Assembly: GCF_001513955.1 (NCBI RefSeq)
Contig: NZ_KQ948146.1
Location: 346,476 to 410,475 of the forward strand
DNA from: Streptomyces pseudovenezuelae
GTDB lineage: Bacteria > Actinomycetota > Actinomycetes > Streptomycetales > Streptomycetaceae
Length of the DNA: 64,000 nt
Reading direction: 5' to 3'
Of the stretch, positions 24,694-33,439 are shown piece after piece. Each line of letters opens with the position of its first letter. Position 1 is the stretch's first letter. The position numbers were made by a program, and so were the translations under genes. The notes beneath the pieces were generated by a model. That model worked only from the letters and a program-made list of their open reading frames with translations, did no database searches and was not told the DNA's origin.

Positions 24694-25662
24694 TCACCCC
24701 ACGCGTTCCGCCTGGGCCACGTCCTGCTTCCTCGACGCGCGCAGGCTCGTCAGGGTGGTGATCGTCAGGACGAGGACGATGAAGCCGAGGGAGAAGGGGA
24801 TGCTGATCTCCGGGACGTGGACGCCGGACTCGTGCAGGGCGTGCAGGACGAGTTTGACGCCGATGAAGCCGAGGATGATCGACAGGCCGTAGGAGAGGTG
24901 GACCAGCTTCTTCAGCAGGCCGCCGATGAGGAAGTACAGCTGGCGCAGGCCCATCAGGGCGAAGGCGTTGGCGGTGAAGACGATGTACGGGTCCTGGGTG
25001 AGGCCGTAGATCGCGGGGATCGAGTCGAGCGCGAACAGCACGTCCGTCGAACCGATGGCGAGCATCACGACCAGCATCGGGGTCATGACCCGCTTGCCGT
25101 TCTGCTCGATCCACAACTTGGTGCCGTGGTAGCGGTCCGCCACGCCGAAACGCTTCTCCACCATCTTCAGCAGCTTGTTCTCCTCGTACTCCTCGTCGTG
25201 TCCGTCCTTGCGGGCGTCCTGGACGAGCTTCCAGGCGGTCCAGATCAGGAAGGCGCCGAAGAGGTAGAACACCCAGGAGAACGCGGAGATGATCGCCGCG
25301 CCGGCCGCGATGAACCCTGCGCGCAGGACGAGCGCCAGCACGACGCCGACCATCAGCACCCGTTGCTGGTACTGCGAGGGCACCGCGAACTTCCCCATGA
25401 TCAGGACGAACACGAAGAGGTTGTCGACGCTCAGGGACTTCTCGGTGATGTACCCGGCGAAGAACTCGCCCGTGGGTTTCCCACCGGCGTACAGGAACAG
25501 TCCGAGTCCGAAGAGACAGGCCAGCACGACCCAGACGACGGTCCAGACGCCGGCCTCCTTCACGGACACGTCGTGGGGTTTGCGGCCGATGAAGAAGTCG
25601 GCGCCGACCAGCACGCACAGGGCGACGACGGTCAGCAGCCAGGCGGTGAGAGAGACGTTCAC
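24694..25662 (-). CDS. TerC/Alx family integral membrane protein
   Basis: A 322-residue membrane protein with about nine hydrophobic segments. The TerC signatures are present: KSLSVDNLFVFVLIM with the conserved acidic residue in a membrane helix, and a second copy at GSTDVLFALDSIPAIYG. A soluble acidic loop (HDEEYEENKLLKMVEKRFGV) lies between. Relatives take part in tellurium resistance, manganese export and metallation of exported proteins. GTG start with AGGAGA upstream. I looked for a manganese riboswitch in the leader and did not find one. Confidence 0.93.
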   Translation of the reverse strand: MNVSLTAWLLTVVALCVLVGADFFIGRKPHDVSVKEAGVWTVVWVVLACLFGLGLFLYAGGKPTGEFFAGYITEKSLSVDNLFVFVLIMGKFAVPSQYQQRVLMVGVVLALVLRAGFIAAGAAIISAFSWVFYLFGAFLIWTAWKLVQDARKDGHDEEYEENKLLKMVEKRFGVADRYHGTKLWIEQNGKRVMTPMLVVMLAIGSTDVLFALDSIPAIYGLTQDPYIVFTANAFALMGLRQLYFLIGGLLKKLVHLSYGLSIILGFIGVKLVLHALHESGVHVPEISIPFSLGFIVLVLTITTLTSLRASRKQDVAQAERVG

Positions 25663-25802
25663 TGGTTTCTCCTGTGCAGGGGGGCATCGACAGCGTTGTC
25701 ACCACCCGGGATCCCTTCCACCTCCATGAGGTGAACAACGGGTCATGTGATGGCAAGGAATCGCAGGTCACGCGGAACATGGCGGATGGCCGAAGTCCAC
25801 CA

Positions 25803-25838
25803 CCCGCCGTACGGCGGGCAGGTTCCGCCGTACGGCGG
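25803..25838. promoter_or_regulatory. two tandem identical palindromes, probable operator
   Basis: CCGCCGTACGGCGG occurs twice, at 25804-25817 and 25825-25838; the first extends to 16 perfect bases. Their centres are 21 bases apart, two helical turns. They lie between the divergent TerC and esterase genes, 70 bases before the esterase start. The spacing favours two dimers bound on one face of the DNA. Confidence 0.6.
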
Positions 25839-25907
25839 CGCCCCGGACGCACGCCGCTGCCCCGATCATGACGCCACGAGCCGCCGCGCCCCGCGTGAGG
25901 AGAAGCC

Positions 25908-26885
25908 ATGACGCATGTGCCGCCCCCGTTCGACCCCGAGCTCAGCGCCGCCCTGGATCTGATCAAGGACGTGATCTCACCCGGCCTCGCCCTGGACGAG
26001 ATCGACGACGCGCGCCAGGGTCCGGGCATCGAGATGCTGGCCGACCTGGACCTGACGCTGGACGGGTTCTTCGAGGTGGAGGACCGGTCGGTGCCGGGAC
26101 CCGAGGGTGCCCCGGAGATCTCGCTGCTGATCTGCCGGCCCGCCGCCGCGGCGCCCGCGGGAACCGGGCGCCCGGTGATCTACCACGTCCACGGCGGAGG
26201 CATGGTCCTCGGCAACAACCGCGTAGGCGTGGACAGTCCGCTGGCCTGGGCCAAGGAACTGGACGCGGTCGTGGTGTCGGTGGAGTACCGGCTGGCGCCC
26301 GAACACCCGCATCCGGCGCCCGTCGAGGACGTCTACGCCGGGCTCGTGTGGACGGCCGAGCACGCCGGGGAGCTCGGGGGCGACGCCGAGCGGATCGTCA
26401 TCGCCGGGGCGAGCGCGGGGGGCGGGCTGTCGGCGGCGCTGGCGCTGCTCGCCCGGGACCGCAAGGGGCCGCGGGCGATGGGGCAGCTGCTGATGTGCCC
26501 GATGCTGGACGACCGCAACGACAGCCCGTCGACGTATCAGATGGCGGGACTCGGCGTCTGGGACCGCACGGCCAACGAGACCGGCTGGACGGCGCTGCTG
26601 GGCGAGCTGCGGGGCGGCCCCGACGTTCCGGCGTACGCGGCGCCGGCCCGGGCCGAGGACCTGTCGGGACTGCCGCCCGCCTTTCTCGACGTGGGGTCGG
26701 CGGAGACGTTCCGGGACGAGGTCGTCGCGTACGCCTCCCGGATCTGGCAGGCGGGTGGAGTGGCGGAGCTGCATGTGTGGCCGGGGGGCTTCCACGGCTT
26801 CGACGGCTTCGCGCCACAGGCCGCGTTGTCGCAGGCGGCGCGGGGGGCGCAGGTGGGGTGGTTGCGGAGGCTGTTGGGCAGCTAG
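25908..26885 (+). CDS. alpha/beta hydrolase, HSL-type esterase
   Basis: A 325-residue serine hydrolase of the hormone-sensitive lipase family. The oxyanion motif is HGGG at residues 95-98, the nucleophile is Ser169 in GASAGGG, the acid is probably Asp270 in ETFRDE, and the base is His296 in GGFHGFD. YRLAPEHPHPAPVED is typical of the family. No signal peptide, so cytoplasmic. GGAGAAG precedes the ATG. The promoter region carries a tandem palindrome. A 103-bp repeat array follows the stop. Confidence 0.93.
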   Translation: MTHVPPPFDPELSAALDLIKDVISPGLALDEIDDARQGPGIEMLADLDLTLDGFFEVEDRSVPGPEGAPEISLLICRPAAAAPAGTGRPVIYHVHGGGMVLGNNRVGVDSPLAWAKELDAVVVSVEYRLAPEHPHPAPVEDVYAGLVWTAEHAGELGGDAERIVIAGASAGGGLSAALALLARDRKGPRAMGQLLMCPMLDDRNDSPSTYQMAGLGVWDRTANETGWTALLGELRGGPDVPAYAAPARAEDLSGLPPAFLDVGSAETFRDEVVAYASRIWQAGGVAELHVWPGGFHGFDGFAPQAALSQAARGAQVGWLRRLLGS

Positions 26886-26951
26886 GGGAGTGCGAGGGCC
26901 CTACGGGTGTTGCGGGGGCGCGAGAGGAAGTGCGTCGGCGGTCGCGGTGGC

Positions 26952-27390
26952 GGCTGCGGCGGTGTGGGGGCTGGGCGCGCCGTTCCCCGCGCCCCTTCAG
27001 GGCGATGCCGAACCGGGGACCATCGGCGGCACCGGCTACCGCAGGAGCATCGACGGCTGCGGCAGTGTCGTGGCCGGGCGCGCCGTTCCCCGCGCCCCTT
27101 CAGGGCGATGCCGAGCCGGGGACCTTCGGCGGCACCGCCCTCCGCAGGAGCATCGACGGCTGCGGCAGTGTCGTGGCCGGGCGCGCCGTTCCCCGCGCCC
27201 CTTCAGGGCGCTGCCGAGCCGGGGGCCTTCGGCGGCACCGCCCTCCGCGGGAGCGTCGACGGCTGCGGCGGTGTCGTGGCCGGGCGCGCCGTTCCCCGCG
27301 CCCCTTCAGGGCGATGCCGGGCCGGGGACCTTCGGCGGCATCGGCTACCGCGGGAGCGTCGACGGCTGCTGCGGCGTCGTGGGTGCTCCT
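26952..27390. repeat. 103-bp tandem repeat array, 4.3 copies
   Basis: The anchor GGCTGCGG recurs at 26952, 27055, 27158 and 27261, with a part copy at 27364, always exactly 103 bases apart. Each unit contains CGCGCCGTTCCCCGCGCCCC followed by TCAGGGCG and a variable 50-base part. Copies differ by a few substitutions. 103 is not a multiple of three and no plausible gene covers the array. It fills the 533-base gap between the esterase and the PucR-like gene. Confidence 0.9.
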
Positions 27391-27418
27391 GTTCGGGTTC
27401 ATGCCGCACCATGGGCGT

Positions 27419-28408
27419 ATGAAAGAGCTGGCCGGGCGGTTGACCGCTCTGGATCCGGATGCCGGGGCCGCGGTGCGGGTGATCGGCTATTTCGATCGGC
27501 TGTCCGAGTCCCGTGCCGGGCTGGAGGCTCTGGTGCGTGGGGCGGCCGTGCTGGCCGGGGTGCCCGCGCGGCTGGTCGACGCCGAGCGGCGGGTGCAGGT
27601 CCGGGTCGAGGCCGACGGGACGCGCCGGGACTCCGCGGTGCCGCCCGAGCCCGGCTGGCCCAGCGCCGCGCTGACGCCCGGTGGGGCCGCCGTACTGTGG
27701 CTGGAGCGGGCCGAAGCGGCGCCCAGTGTGGTCGACGCGGTGATCCTGGAGCGGGCCGCGGGAGCCGTACGGGTCGTTCTGGACCGTACGCGGGGACGCG
27801 CGCCCGCCGATGATCCCGCGCTGGTCGAGACCGTGCTGGATGCCGCCGCCCCGGAGGCCGCCCGACTGCACGCGGCACGTGCGCTCGGACTGGACCCCGC
27901 GGGAACCGCGCGTGCGCTGGCCCCGCTCGACGGGCGGCCCCGGATCGTGGCCGGGCGGACCGACGCCGAACTGCCCGCGGGGCGCCTCGGCGTGGGCCCC
28001 GCCGTGCCCGTGCTCGATCTGCCGCGCTCCTGGGCGGACGCCCGCACCGCGCTGCGCTTCACCGCCGAGGGCACGGCTCAGGATCCCGGCCCGCAGGTCG
28101 TGCGCGCCGACGAACTGGGCGGCGTCGCGCTGCTGGCCGGCCTGGTCGCACCGGGCGCGGAGCCGCCGCCCGACGTCCGGGTGCTGGAGGCGGCGGGGGC
28201 GGGCACGCCCTGGCTGCTCGCCACCCTGCACGCCGTGGTCTCGACGGCGAGCCTGCGGGCGGCCGCCGCCGAGATCAACGTCCACCACTCCACGCTCCAG
28301 GACCGGCTGTCCCACGCGGAGCACCTGCTGGGCTGGCCGCTGCGCACCCCCCAGGGGCGACTGCGGCTGCAACTGGCCCTGGCGATGCGGCACTTGGCAC
28401 GATCGTAG
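27419..28408 (+). CDS. PucR-like helix-turn-helix regulator
   Basis: A 329-residue protein starting MKELAGRLTALDPDAGAAVRV. The body resembles the GAF/GGDEF-like middle of PucR/CdaR regulators. The C-terminal end carries their helix-turn-helix (VVSTASLRAAAAEINVHHSTLQDRLSHAEHLLGW). No Shine-Dalgarno is visible; an in-frame ATG at 27401 is an alternative. The end of the 103-bp array sits 30 bases upstream, so repeat number could affect its promoter. Ligand and targets unknown. Confidence 0.82.
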   Translation: MKELAGRLTALDPDAGAAVRVIGYFDRLSESRAGLEALVRGAAVLAGVPARLVDAERRVQVRVEADGTRRDSAVPPEPGWPSAALTPGGAAVLWLERAEAAPSVVDAVILERAAGAVRVVLDRTRGRAPADDPALVETVLDAAAPEAARLHAARALGLDPAGTARALAPLDGRPRIVAGRTDAELPAGRLGVGPAVPVLDLPRSWADARTALRFTAEGTAQDPGPQVVRADELGGVALLAGLVAPGAEPPPDVRVLEAAGAGTPWLLATLHAVVSTASLRAAAAEINVHHSTLQDRLSHAEHLLGWPLRTPQGRLRLQLALAMRHLARS

Positions 28409-28423
28409 CCGTGACTCACCGGC

Positions 28424-28777
28424 TCATCGGAACTCGTGCACGACCTCGATCCGGCCGACGATGTGCGTGTTGAACTCGTCGAGCTCCTCGGCCGGGACCC
28501 ACAGTTCGAGGATCGTACGGCCGCCCGCCTGCTGGACGGGATAGCGGCTCACGAAGTCCGAGTCGACCTCGAAACGGGTCACGAAGCCCGCGCCGTCGTG
28601 CTTGACGTTCCAGTCCCGGGCGATCTTGATCGCGTAGTCCTCGTCGAGGACCGGGTAGAAGATCGGCTGCTCGGGCAGCCTCGGCGGCCACGCGCGCCAG
28701 TCGAGCTCACGGACCAGGTCCAGCTCCACGGGGCCGGTCGGGCGCCAGAGGGTTGTGGTGGAGGGCCGGATCGTCAT
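28424..28777 (-). CDS. conserved hypothetical protein, 117 residues
   Basis: Starts MTIRPSTTTLWRPTGPVELDL. It contains AWPPRLPEQPIFYPVLDEDYAIKIARDWN and VTRFEVDSDFVSRYPVQQAGG, and ends IVGRIEVVHEFR. I recognise this as a widespread small family in actinobacteria and other bacteria that databases sometimes label ADP-ribosylation/crystallin J1, without evidence for that activity. It is divergent from a MarR gene with an operator-like palindrome between, so it is the likely MarR target. It converges with the PucR-like gene, 15 bases apart. Confidence 0.78.
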   Translation of the reverse strand: MTIRPSTTTLWRPTGPVELDLVRELDWRAWPPRLPEQPIFYPVLDEDYAIKIARDWNVKHDGAGFVTRFEVDSDFVSRYPVQQAGGRTILELWVPAEELDEFNTHIVGRIEVVHEFR

Positions 28778-28863
28778 CGGAGTCGCTCTCTGCGGGGGCG
28801 GGTGGAGGGGAGTACGGGCCGATAGTCGTTGTTCGATAGTTGCGCGCGCACTATAGAAGCAGA

Positions 28864-28880
28864 CGCTGAAAGTTTCAGCG
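28864..28880. promoter_or_regulatory. MarR operator candidate
   Basis: CGCTGAAA-G-TTTCAGCG is perfect over 17 bases, between the divergent small hypothetical gene and the MarR gene. A second imperfect repeat, ATAGT...ACTAT around GCGCGCGC, lies just before it (about 28837-28855). Confidence 0.65.
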
Positions 28881-28928
28881 ATGCAATATCCTGGGGGTAT
28901 CCGTATCGGGACGGAGGAAGCAGGCCCC

Positions 28929-29387
28929 ATGACCGCCACAGACCCCTCGCTCACCGCCCTCGCCCAGGGCTGGTGCGCGCTCTCCCTGCTGCACGGACGG
29001 ATCGAGGCGCACATCGAGAAGGCCCTGCAGTCCGCACACGACCTCAGCGTGCGCGAGTACTCCCTGCTCGACGTCCTGGGCCGCCAGCACGACGGCGAGG
29101 GCGGACACCTGCAGATGAAACAGGTCGCCGACGCCGTCGTTCTCAGTCAGAGCGCCACCACGCGGCTGGTCACCCGCCTGGAGGACCGCGGCCTGCTCGC
29201 CCGCTACCTGTGCCCCACCGACCGCCGCGGTATCTACACCGACGTCACCGACACCGGCCGTGCCCTCCTCGAACAGGCCCGCCCCACCAACGAGAAGGCC
29301 CTGCGAGAAGCCCTCGACCAGGCCGCCGCCAACCCCGAACTCGCCCCCCTGGTGCGGGCTTTGGAAGCTCACGGCGTGTCTGCCTGA
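28929..29387 (+). CDS. MarR family transcriptional regulator
   Basis: A 152-residue winged-helix repressor: LSVREYSLLDVLGR, the recognition region QMKQVADAVVLSQSATTRLVTRLEDRGLL, the wing CPTDRRGIYTDVTDTG. ATG at 28929 with GGAGGAAG upstream. It is divergent from the 117-residue conserved hypothetical; the 17-bp palindrome between them is the probable operator for both directions. The effector is unknown. Confidence 0.92.
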   Translation: MTATDPSLTALAQGWCALSLLHGRIEAHIEKALQSAHDLSVREYSLLDVLGRQHDGEGGHLQMKQVADAVVLSQSATTRLVTRLEDRGLLARYLCPTDRRGIYTDVTDTGRALLEQARPTNEKALREALDQAAANPELAPLVRALEAHGVSA

Positions 29388-29554
29388 GTCAGCCCCGGGG
29401 GACGACATGTCACACGCTCGGACAGAGCGGGGGATCAGCGGCCGCCACCGCCGGGCCCGTCGGCCGTCATCGGGTCATGTGGTGGTGAACCGCACAGGTC
29501 AGAGGGCCGGGGCAGTCGTTGACACCCTTTCGGACGGGCCGTACAAAGGGCCGC

Positions 29555-30748
29555 ATGAGCCTGCCGCAGCGTCCCCTGTCCGGAGTCACGGTGGTCAGCC
29601 TGGAGCAGGCCGTGGCCGCGCCCTACGCGACCCGTCAGCTCGCCGACCTCGGCGCCCGGGTGATCAAGGTGGAGCGGCCGGGCGACGGTGACTTCGCCCG
29701 CCGCTACGACACGACCGTGCACGGCCACTCCAGCTATTTCGTGTGGCTCAACCGGTCCAAGGAGTCGCTCACCCTGGATCTGAAGGACCCGCGCGGCCTG
29801 GAGATCCTGGACCGACTCCTCGACGACGCCGACGTGTTCGTCCAGAACCTGGCTCCCGGCGCCGCCGACCGGCTGGGTCTGGGCACGGACGTCCTCGCCG
29901 AGCGCCGGCCGCGGTTGATCCCGTGCACGATCTCCGGGTACGGCACCGACGGGCCGTGGGCCGACCGCAAGTCGTACGACCTGCTGGTGCAGTGTCAGAC
30001 GGGGCTGGTGTCGCTGACGGGGACCGCGGAGGAGACCGCGCGGGTCGGGATCTCCGTCGCCGACATCGCGGCCGGGATGTACGCCTACAGCGGCATCCTG
30101 ACCGCCCTGTACACCCGCGCCACCACCGGCAGGGCCCACGCGGTGGAGGTGTCCCTGTTCGAGGCACTGGCCGAGTGGATGAGCCAGCCGGCCAACTACA
30201 CCCGCTACGGAGGCAGTCAGCCGCCGCGGCTGGGCACCCAGCACGCCACCATCGCCCCGTACGGCGCCTTCACGGCGGCCGACGGCAAGGACGTGCTGTT
30301 CTCCATCCAGAACGAACGCGAGTGGATCGTCCTGTGCGCCGACTTCCTGCGGCGGCCCGAGCTGGCCGGCGATCCGCGCTTCGCCACCGGCTCGGCGCGG
30401 GTCGCCCACCGCGAGGAGCTCAACGCCGTGGTCGCCGAGCGGATCGCGCGCCACGACGCCGCGCAGGTCCTGAAGGACCTGGAGGGCATCGGCATCGCCT
30501 GCGCCGGGGTCAACGACGTCGCCGCGTTCCTCGACCATCCGGTCCTGGCCGCGCGTGGCCGCTGGCACGAGGTCGCCGTCCCCGGCGGGGCCGTGGTGGA
30601 GGCGCTGCTGCCCCCGGCCGATCTGGCGGGACTGCCCGCCCGCATGGACCCGGTCCCGGGGGTGGGCGAGCACACCGAGGCGATCCTCACGGAACTCGGC
30701 CGTACCGGCGACGACATCGCGGCGCTGCGTGCCGACGGGGTCGTCTGA
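29555..30748 (+). CDS. CaiB/BaiF family CoA-transferase
   Basis: A 397-residue class III CoA-transferase. The family features are LSGVTVVSLEQAVAAPYATRQLADLGARVIKVERPGDGDFAR at the start, the catalytic-region aspartate in KSYDLLVQCQTGLVSLTG, and VSLFEALAEWM. Members move CoA between carboxylic acids (formyl-, succinyl- or carnitinyl-CoA) or racemise methylacyl-CoA; the exact acid cannot be named. Start MSLPQRPLSG with AAGGG upstream. It converges with the SDR gene, ten bases apart. Confidence 0.92.
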   Translation: MSLPQRPLSGVTVVSLEQAVAAPYATRQLADLGARVIKVERPGDGDFARRYDTTVHGHSSYFVWLNRSKESLTLDLKDPRGLEILDRLLDDADVFVQNLAPGAADRLGLGTDVLAERRPRLIPCTISGYGTDGPWADRKSYDLLVQCQTGLVSLTGTAEETARVGISVADIAAGMYAYSGILTALYTRATTGRAHAVEVSLFEALAEWMSQPANYTRYGGSQPPRLGTQHATIAPYGAFTAADGKDVLFSIQNEREWIVLCADFLRRPELAGDPRFATGSARVAHREELNAVVAERIARHDAAQVLKDLEGIGIACAGVNDVAAFLDHPVLAARGRWHEVAVPGGAVVEALLPPADLAGLPARMDPVPGVGEHTEAILTELGRTGDDIAALRADGVV

Positions 30749-30757
30749 GCCCGCGGG

Positions 30758-31465
30758 TCACCAGGGCAGCGGGCCGTTGACGTCGAAGTAGCCGCCGGTC
30801 GGGCCGTCCGGGGCCACCTGAGCCATGCGGACGATGATCTCGGCGCCCTCCGCCACGGTCTGCGTGCCCGTGTTGCCGTTCAGGTCGGTCCTGGTGAACC
30901 CGGGCTCCACGGAGTTGATCCGCAGGGCCGGAAAGGCCTTCGCGTACTGCACGGTGAGCATGTTGACCGCGGTCTTGGAGGTCGGGTAGGCGATGCCCGG
31001 GTAGAAGTGGGCGGGGTGGTCCGGGTCGGAGAGATGGGTCAGCGAGCCCAGGCCGCTGCTGACGTTGACCACGACGGGTGCGGCAGAGCGCTGGAGCAGC
31101 GGCAGGAAGGCGTGCAGGACGCGGACCACACCGAAGACGTTCGTCTCGAAGGTGGTGCGCATGTGGTCGGCGGTCACGGTCGCCGCGACCGGCACGCTGT
31201 TGTCCTCGGTCCGCGTCTCGATCCCCGCGTTGTTGATCAGGACGTCGAGGCCGCCGGCGGCCTCCAGGGTCTTGGCCGCGGCCTCGACGGAGGCGTCGTC
31301 GGTGACGTCGAGCTGCACGAACCGCGCGCCGAGCTGGTCGGCGGCGCGGCGGCCGCGGTCGGCGTCACGGGCGCCGACGTAGACAGTGTGGCCGGCTTCG
31401 ACGAGCCGGCGGGCGGTCTCGAAGCCGAGGCCCTTGTTCGCTCCGGTGATGAGTGTGGTCGTCAT
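30758..31465 (-). CDS. SDR family oxidoreductase
   Basis: A 235-residue short-chain dehydrogenase. The nucleotide motif is TGANKGLGFETARRL (residues 7-21), followed by LDVTDDAS, NNAGIE, the catalytic serine in NVSSGLG, and YPTSKTA carrying the Tyr and Lys. Substrate unknown. It is divergent from an XRE-type regulator 103 bases away, a pairing common in Streptomyces where the regulator controls the dehydrogenase. Confidence 0.93.
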   Translation of the reverse strand: MTTTLITGANKGLGFETARRLVEAGHTVYVGARDADRGRRAADQLGARFVQLDVTDDASVEAAAKTLEAAGGLDVLINNAGIETRTEDNSVPVAATVTADHMRTTFETNVFGVVRVLHAFLPLLQRSAAPVVVNVSSGLGSLTHLSDPDHPAHFYPGIAYPTSKTAVNMLTVQYAKAFPALRINSVEPGFTRTDLNGNTGTQTVAEGAEIIVRMAQVAPDGPTGGYFDVNGPLPW

Positions 31466-31568
31466 GGCACCCAGGCTGCCGGGCCGCGGCGGGATCAGCC
31501 AGAAGACCCTTCTTCCTGGGACTGGCGGTACCAGGCACATCCCCGGCCGACGGTGTTGACTGAGGAGC

Positions 31569-32414
31569 ATGGCGGCAACAGAACTGGGACAGGCGCTGCG
31601 GCGCTGGCGCGACCGGGTCCCCCCGGACGCGGCCGGGCTGCCGTCGGGGGGCCATCGGCGCGCGGCCGGGCTGCGGCGCGAGGAACTGGCCCTGCTGGCC
31701 GGTATCTCGGCCGACTACATCACGCGGCTCGAACAGGGGCGTGCGGCGAACCCGTCCGCGCAGGTCGTCGAGGCACTGGCCCGGGCGCTGCGGCTCTCGG
31801 GGGACGAGCGGACGTATCTCTTCGGCCTCGCGGGACTGGTGCCGCCGGGTCCCGACGTCGTGCCCGGCTTCATCACGCCCAGCGTGCAGCGGCTGCTGGA
31901 CCGGCTGGTCGACACCCCCGTCGCGGTCTCCGACGCGGCCATGACGCTGCTGCTGGCCAACCCGATGTACGCGGCCCTGATGGGTGATCCGTCCGTCCTG
32001 CGCGGCTTCGAACGCAACGGCGTGTGGCGCAACTTCACGGGCGCTCCGACCCGGGTACGGCACACCCCGCAGGAACGGCTCGCCTTCGAGGCGGGCCTGG
32101 TCGCCGAACTGCGCGCCACCGTGGCCCGCTATCCCGCCGACCGCCAACTCGCTCTTCTCGTAGCGGAGTTGCGCACGAGGAGTGAGCGGTTCGCCGAACT
32201 GTGGGACGCGGGAGTGGTGGGCCGTCTCGCCACCTCGCACAAGACGATCGAGCATCCGCAGGCAGGCCTGCTCACGCTCGACTGCGACCTGCTCCGGGTG
32301 GAGGAGAACGACCTCCACATCCTCGTGTACTCGGCCGAGCCCGGCACGGAGGCCGCCGAGAAGCTGCGGCTGATCTCGGTCCTGGGCACGCAGAGCCTGG
32401 TGGAGAGCGGCTGA
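31569..32414 (+). CDS. XRE family regulator with MmyB-like ligand domain
   Basis: A 281-residue regulator. Residues 1-80 hold the helix-turn-helix (LRREELALLAGISADYITRLEQGRAANPSAQVVEALARAL). The rest is the PAS-like MmyB domain (VSDAAMTLLLANPMYAAL, RVRHTPQERLAFEAGLVAELRATVARYPADRQ). AGGAG lies four bases before the ATG. MmyB-type proteins bind small lipid-like ligands and usually control the divergent dehydrogenase, here the SDR gene. Confidence 0.92.
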   Translation: MAATELGQALRRWRDRVPPDAAGLPSGGHRRAAGLRREELALLAGISADYITRLEQGRAANPSAQVVEALARALRLSGDERTYLFGLAGLVPPGPDVVPGFITPSVQRLLDRLVDTPVAVSDAAMTLLLANPMYAALMGDPSVLRGFERNGVWRNFTGAPTRVRHTPQERLAFEAGLVAELRATVARYPADRQLALLVAELRTRSERFAELWDAGVVGRLATSHKTIEHPQAGLLTLDCDLLRVEENDLHILVYSAEPGTEAAEKLRLISVLGTQSLVESG

Positions 32415-32458
32415 GTACGTCCCGCACCCCCGCCCTCCCCGCGATGTCGCGTACGGGA

Positions 32459-32485
32459 CGGGCGGCCGGACCTGCCGGCCGCCCG
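32459..32485. terminator. bidirectional hairpin between converging genes
   Basis: An 11-bp perfect stem, CGGGCGGCCGG and its complement, around the five-base loop ACCTG. It lies between the stops of the XRE regulator and the metalloprotease and can end both transcripts. Confidence 0.85.
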
Positions 32486-32490
32486 CGCTC

Positions 32491-33342
32491 TCAGTAGCCG
32501 TACCGGCTCTTCAGATGGCGCCAGAAGTCACGCAGCATCCACTGGTCGAAGTCGGTGATCCGGGTCGCGCTGCCCGCCTTCATCAGGAAGCAGCACTGGC
32601 CGGTCGGGGTCCAGTCGTAGAAGTCGTCGAGGCCGAAGGTGTGGCCGACCTCGTGGAGGTAGATGTGGATGTCCTCCTGGGCGAGGGCCCCGGTGAAGTA
32701 CTCCTGGCCGACCCGCTGACCCCAGTCCCCGCCGGCGCCGCCCTGGAAGCCCTTGGTCAGCCAGAGCGACTGGTCGTAGTGGCGGGTCACGCCGCCGGGG
32801 CACTTCGCGTAGTTGCCGTCCTGGTGGAAGAAGCGGCCGCAGTCGGGGGCGCACTGCGGGGCGCCGCCGGAGTCGAGGTTCCCGGCGTAGATGTCGACGG
32901 AGTTGTCGGTCCACTGCAGGGTCGAGCGGTTCTTCACCGCCCAGCCGACGATGTTGACGGGGACGGTGGTGTACGGCCAGGCGTTGGTGCCGGTGCCGTT
33001 GTCGAGCATGGCCGCCGTCCACTTGCCGAACTGCTTCTTCAGCGCGGCGTGGACCTGGTCGCGGAGGGCGGCGCTGACCGGGGCGTCGGACTCCCAGCGA
33101 ACGCAGTAGTTGACGCTTCCCTTGTTGGCCATGACCTGGTCCCAGCCGTAGTTGCGGAAGCCGTAGAGATCGGGGTAGGTCGACTCGACGTGGCGCCACA
33201 CCTCGTCGAGCGGCTGGACGAGGTTCGCGGGCGGGTTCCAGTTGTCCGCCGCCTGGGCCGGGGTCGCCGTGACGGCGGGCGTGGCGAACACCGCGAGCAG
33301 GGCGGCGAGGACGGTGACGAGACGCACGATGCGTGTGCGCAT
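32491..33342 (-). CDS. secreted zinc metalloprotease, metzincin type
   Basis: A 283-residue precursor. Residues 1-31 are a Sec signal peptide (basic MRTRIVRLV, hydrophobic core, cleavage around PAQAADN). The zinc motif HEVGHTFGLDD (His230, Glu231, His234, Asp240) follows the metzincin pattern HExxHxxGxxH/D, with a methionine turn in CCFLMKAGS. Several cysteines (80, 164, 168, 181 and a CC pair) suggest disulfides. An aspartate as third zinc ligand is as in snapalysin-like enzymes. GGGAG precedes the ATG. Divergent from an orphan response regulator; their shared upstream region holds clustered GTTTCG half-sites. Confidence 0.88.
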   Translation of the reverse strand: MRTRIVRLVTVLAALLAVFATPAVTATPAQAADNWNPPANLVQPLDEVWRHVESTYPDLYGFRNYGWDQVMANKGSVNYCVRWESDAPVSAALRDQVHAALKKQFGKWTAAMLDNGTGTNAWPYTTVPVNIVGWAVKNRSTLQWTDNSVDIYAGNLDSGGAPQCAPDCGRFFHQDGNYAKCPGGVTRHYDQSLWLTKGFQGGAGGDWGQRVGQEYFTGALAQEDIHIYLHEVGHTFGLDDFYDWTPTGQCCFLMKAGSATRITDFDQWMLRDFWRHLKSRYGY

Positions 33343-33439
33343 GGAGTGAACTCCCTTCGTGGGGGCGGGATTCACTGGGGGGTCGCCGCCGGGGCGCCCC
33401 GGGTTGCCCCCTCCCTCACGCGCGACGGACGCCGGACCG

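Noticed and set aside
25663..25780. Possible manganese (yybP-ykoY) riboswitch before the TerC gene
   Set aside because: I compared the leader with the conserved core by eye and found no convincing match; the region is explained by the twin palindromes.
26952..27390. CRISPR array
   Set aside because: Units are 103 bases and similar throughout, with no short repeat plus unique spacer pattern and no cas genes.
26886..27418. Long open frames crossing the 103-bp repeats
   Set aside because: Composition and period (not a multiple of three) show these are frames kept open by high GC, not genes.
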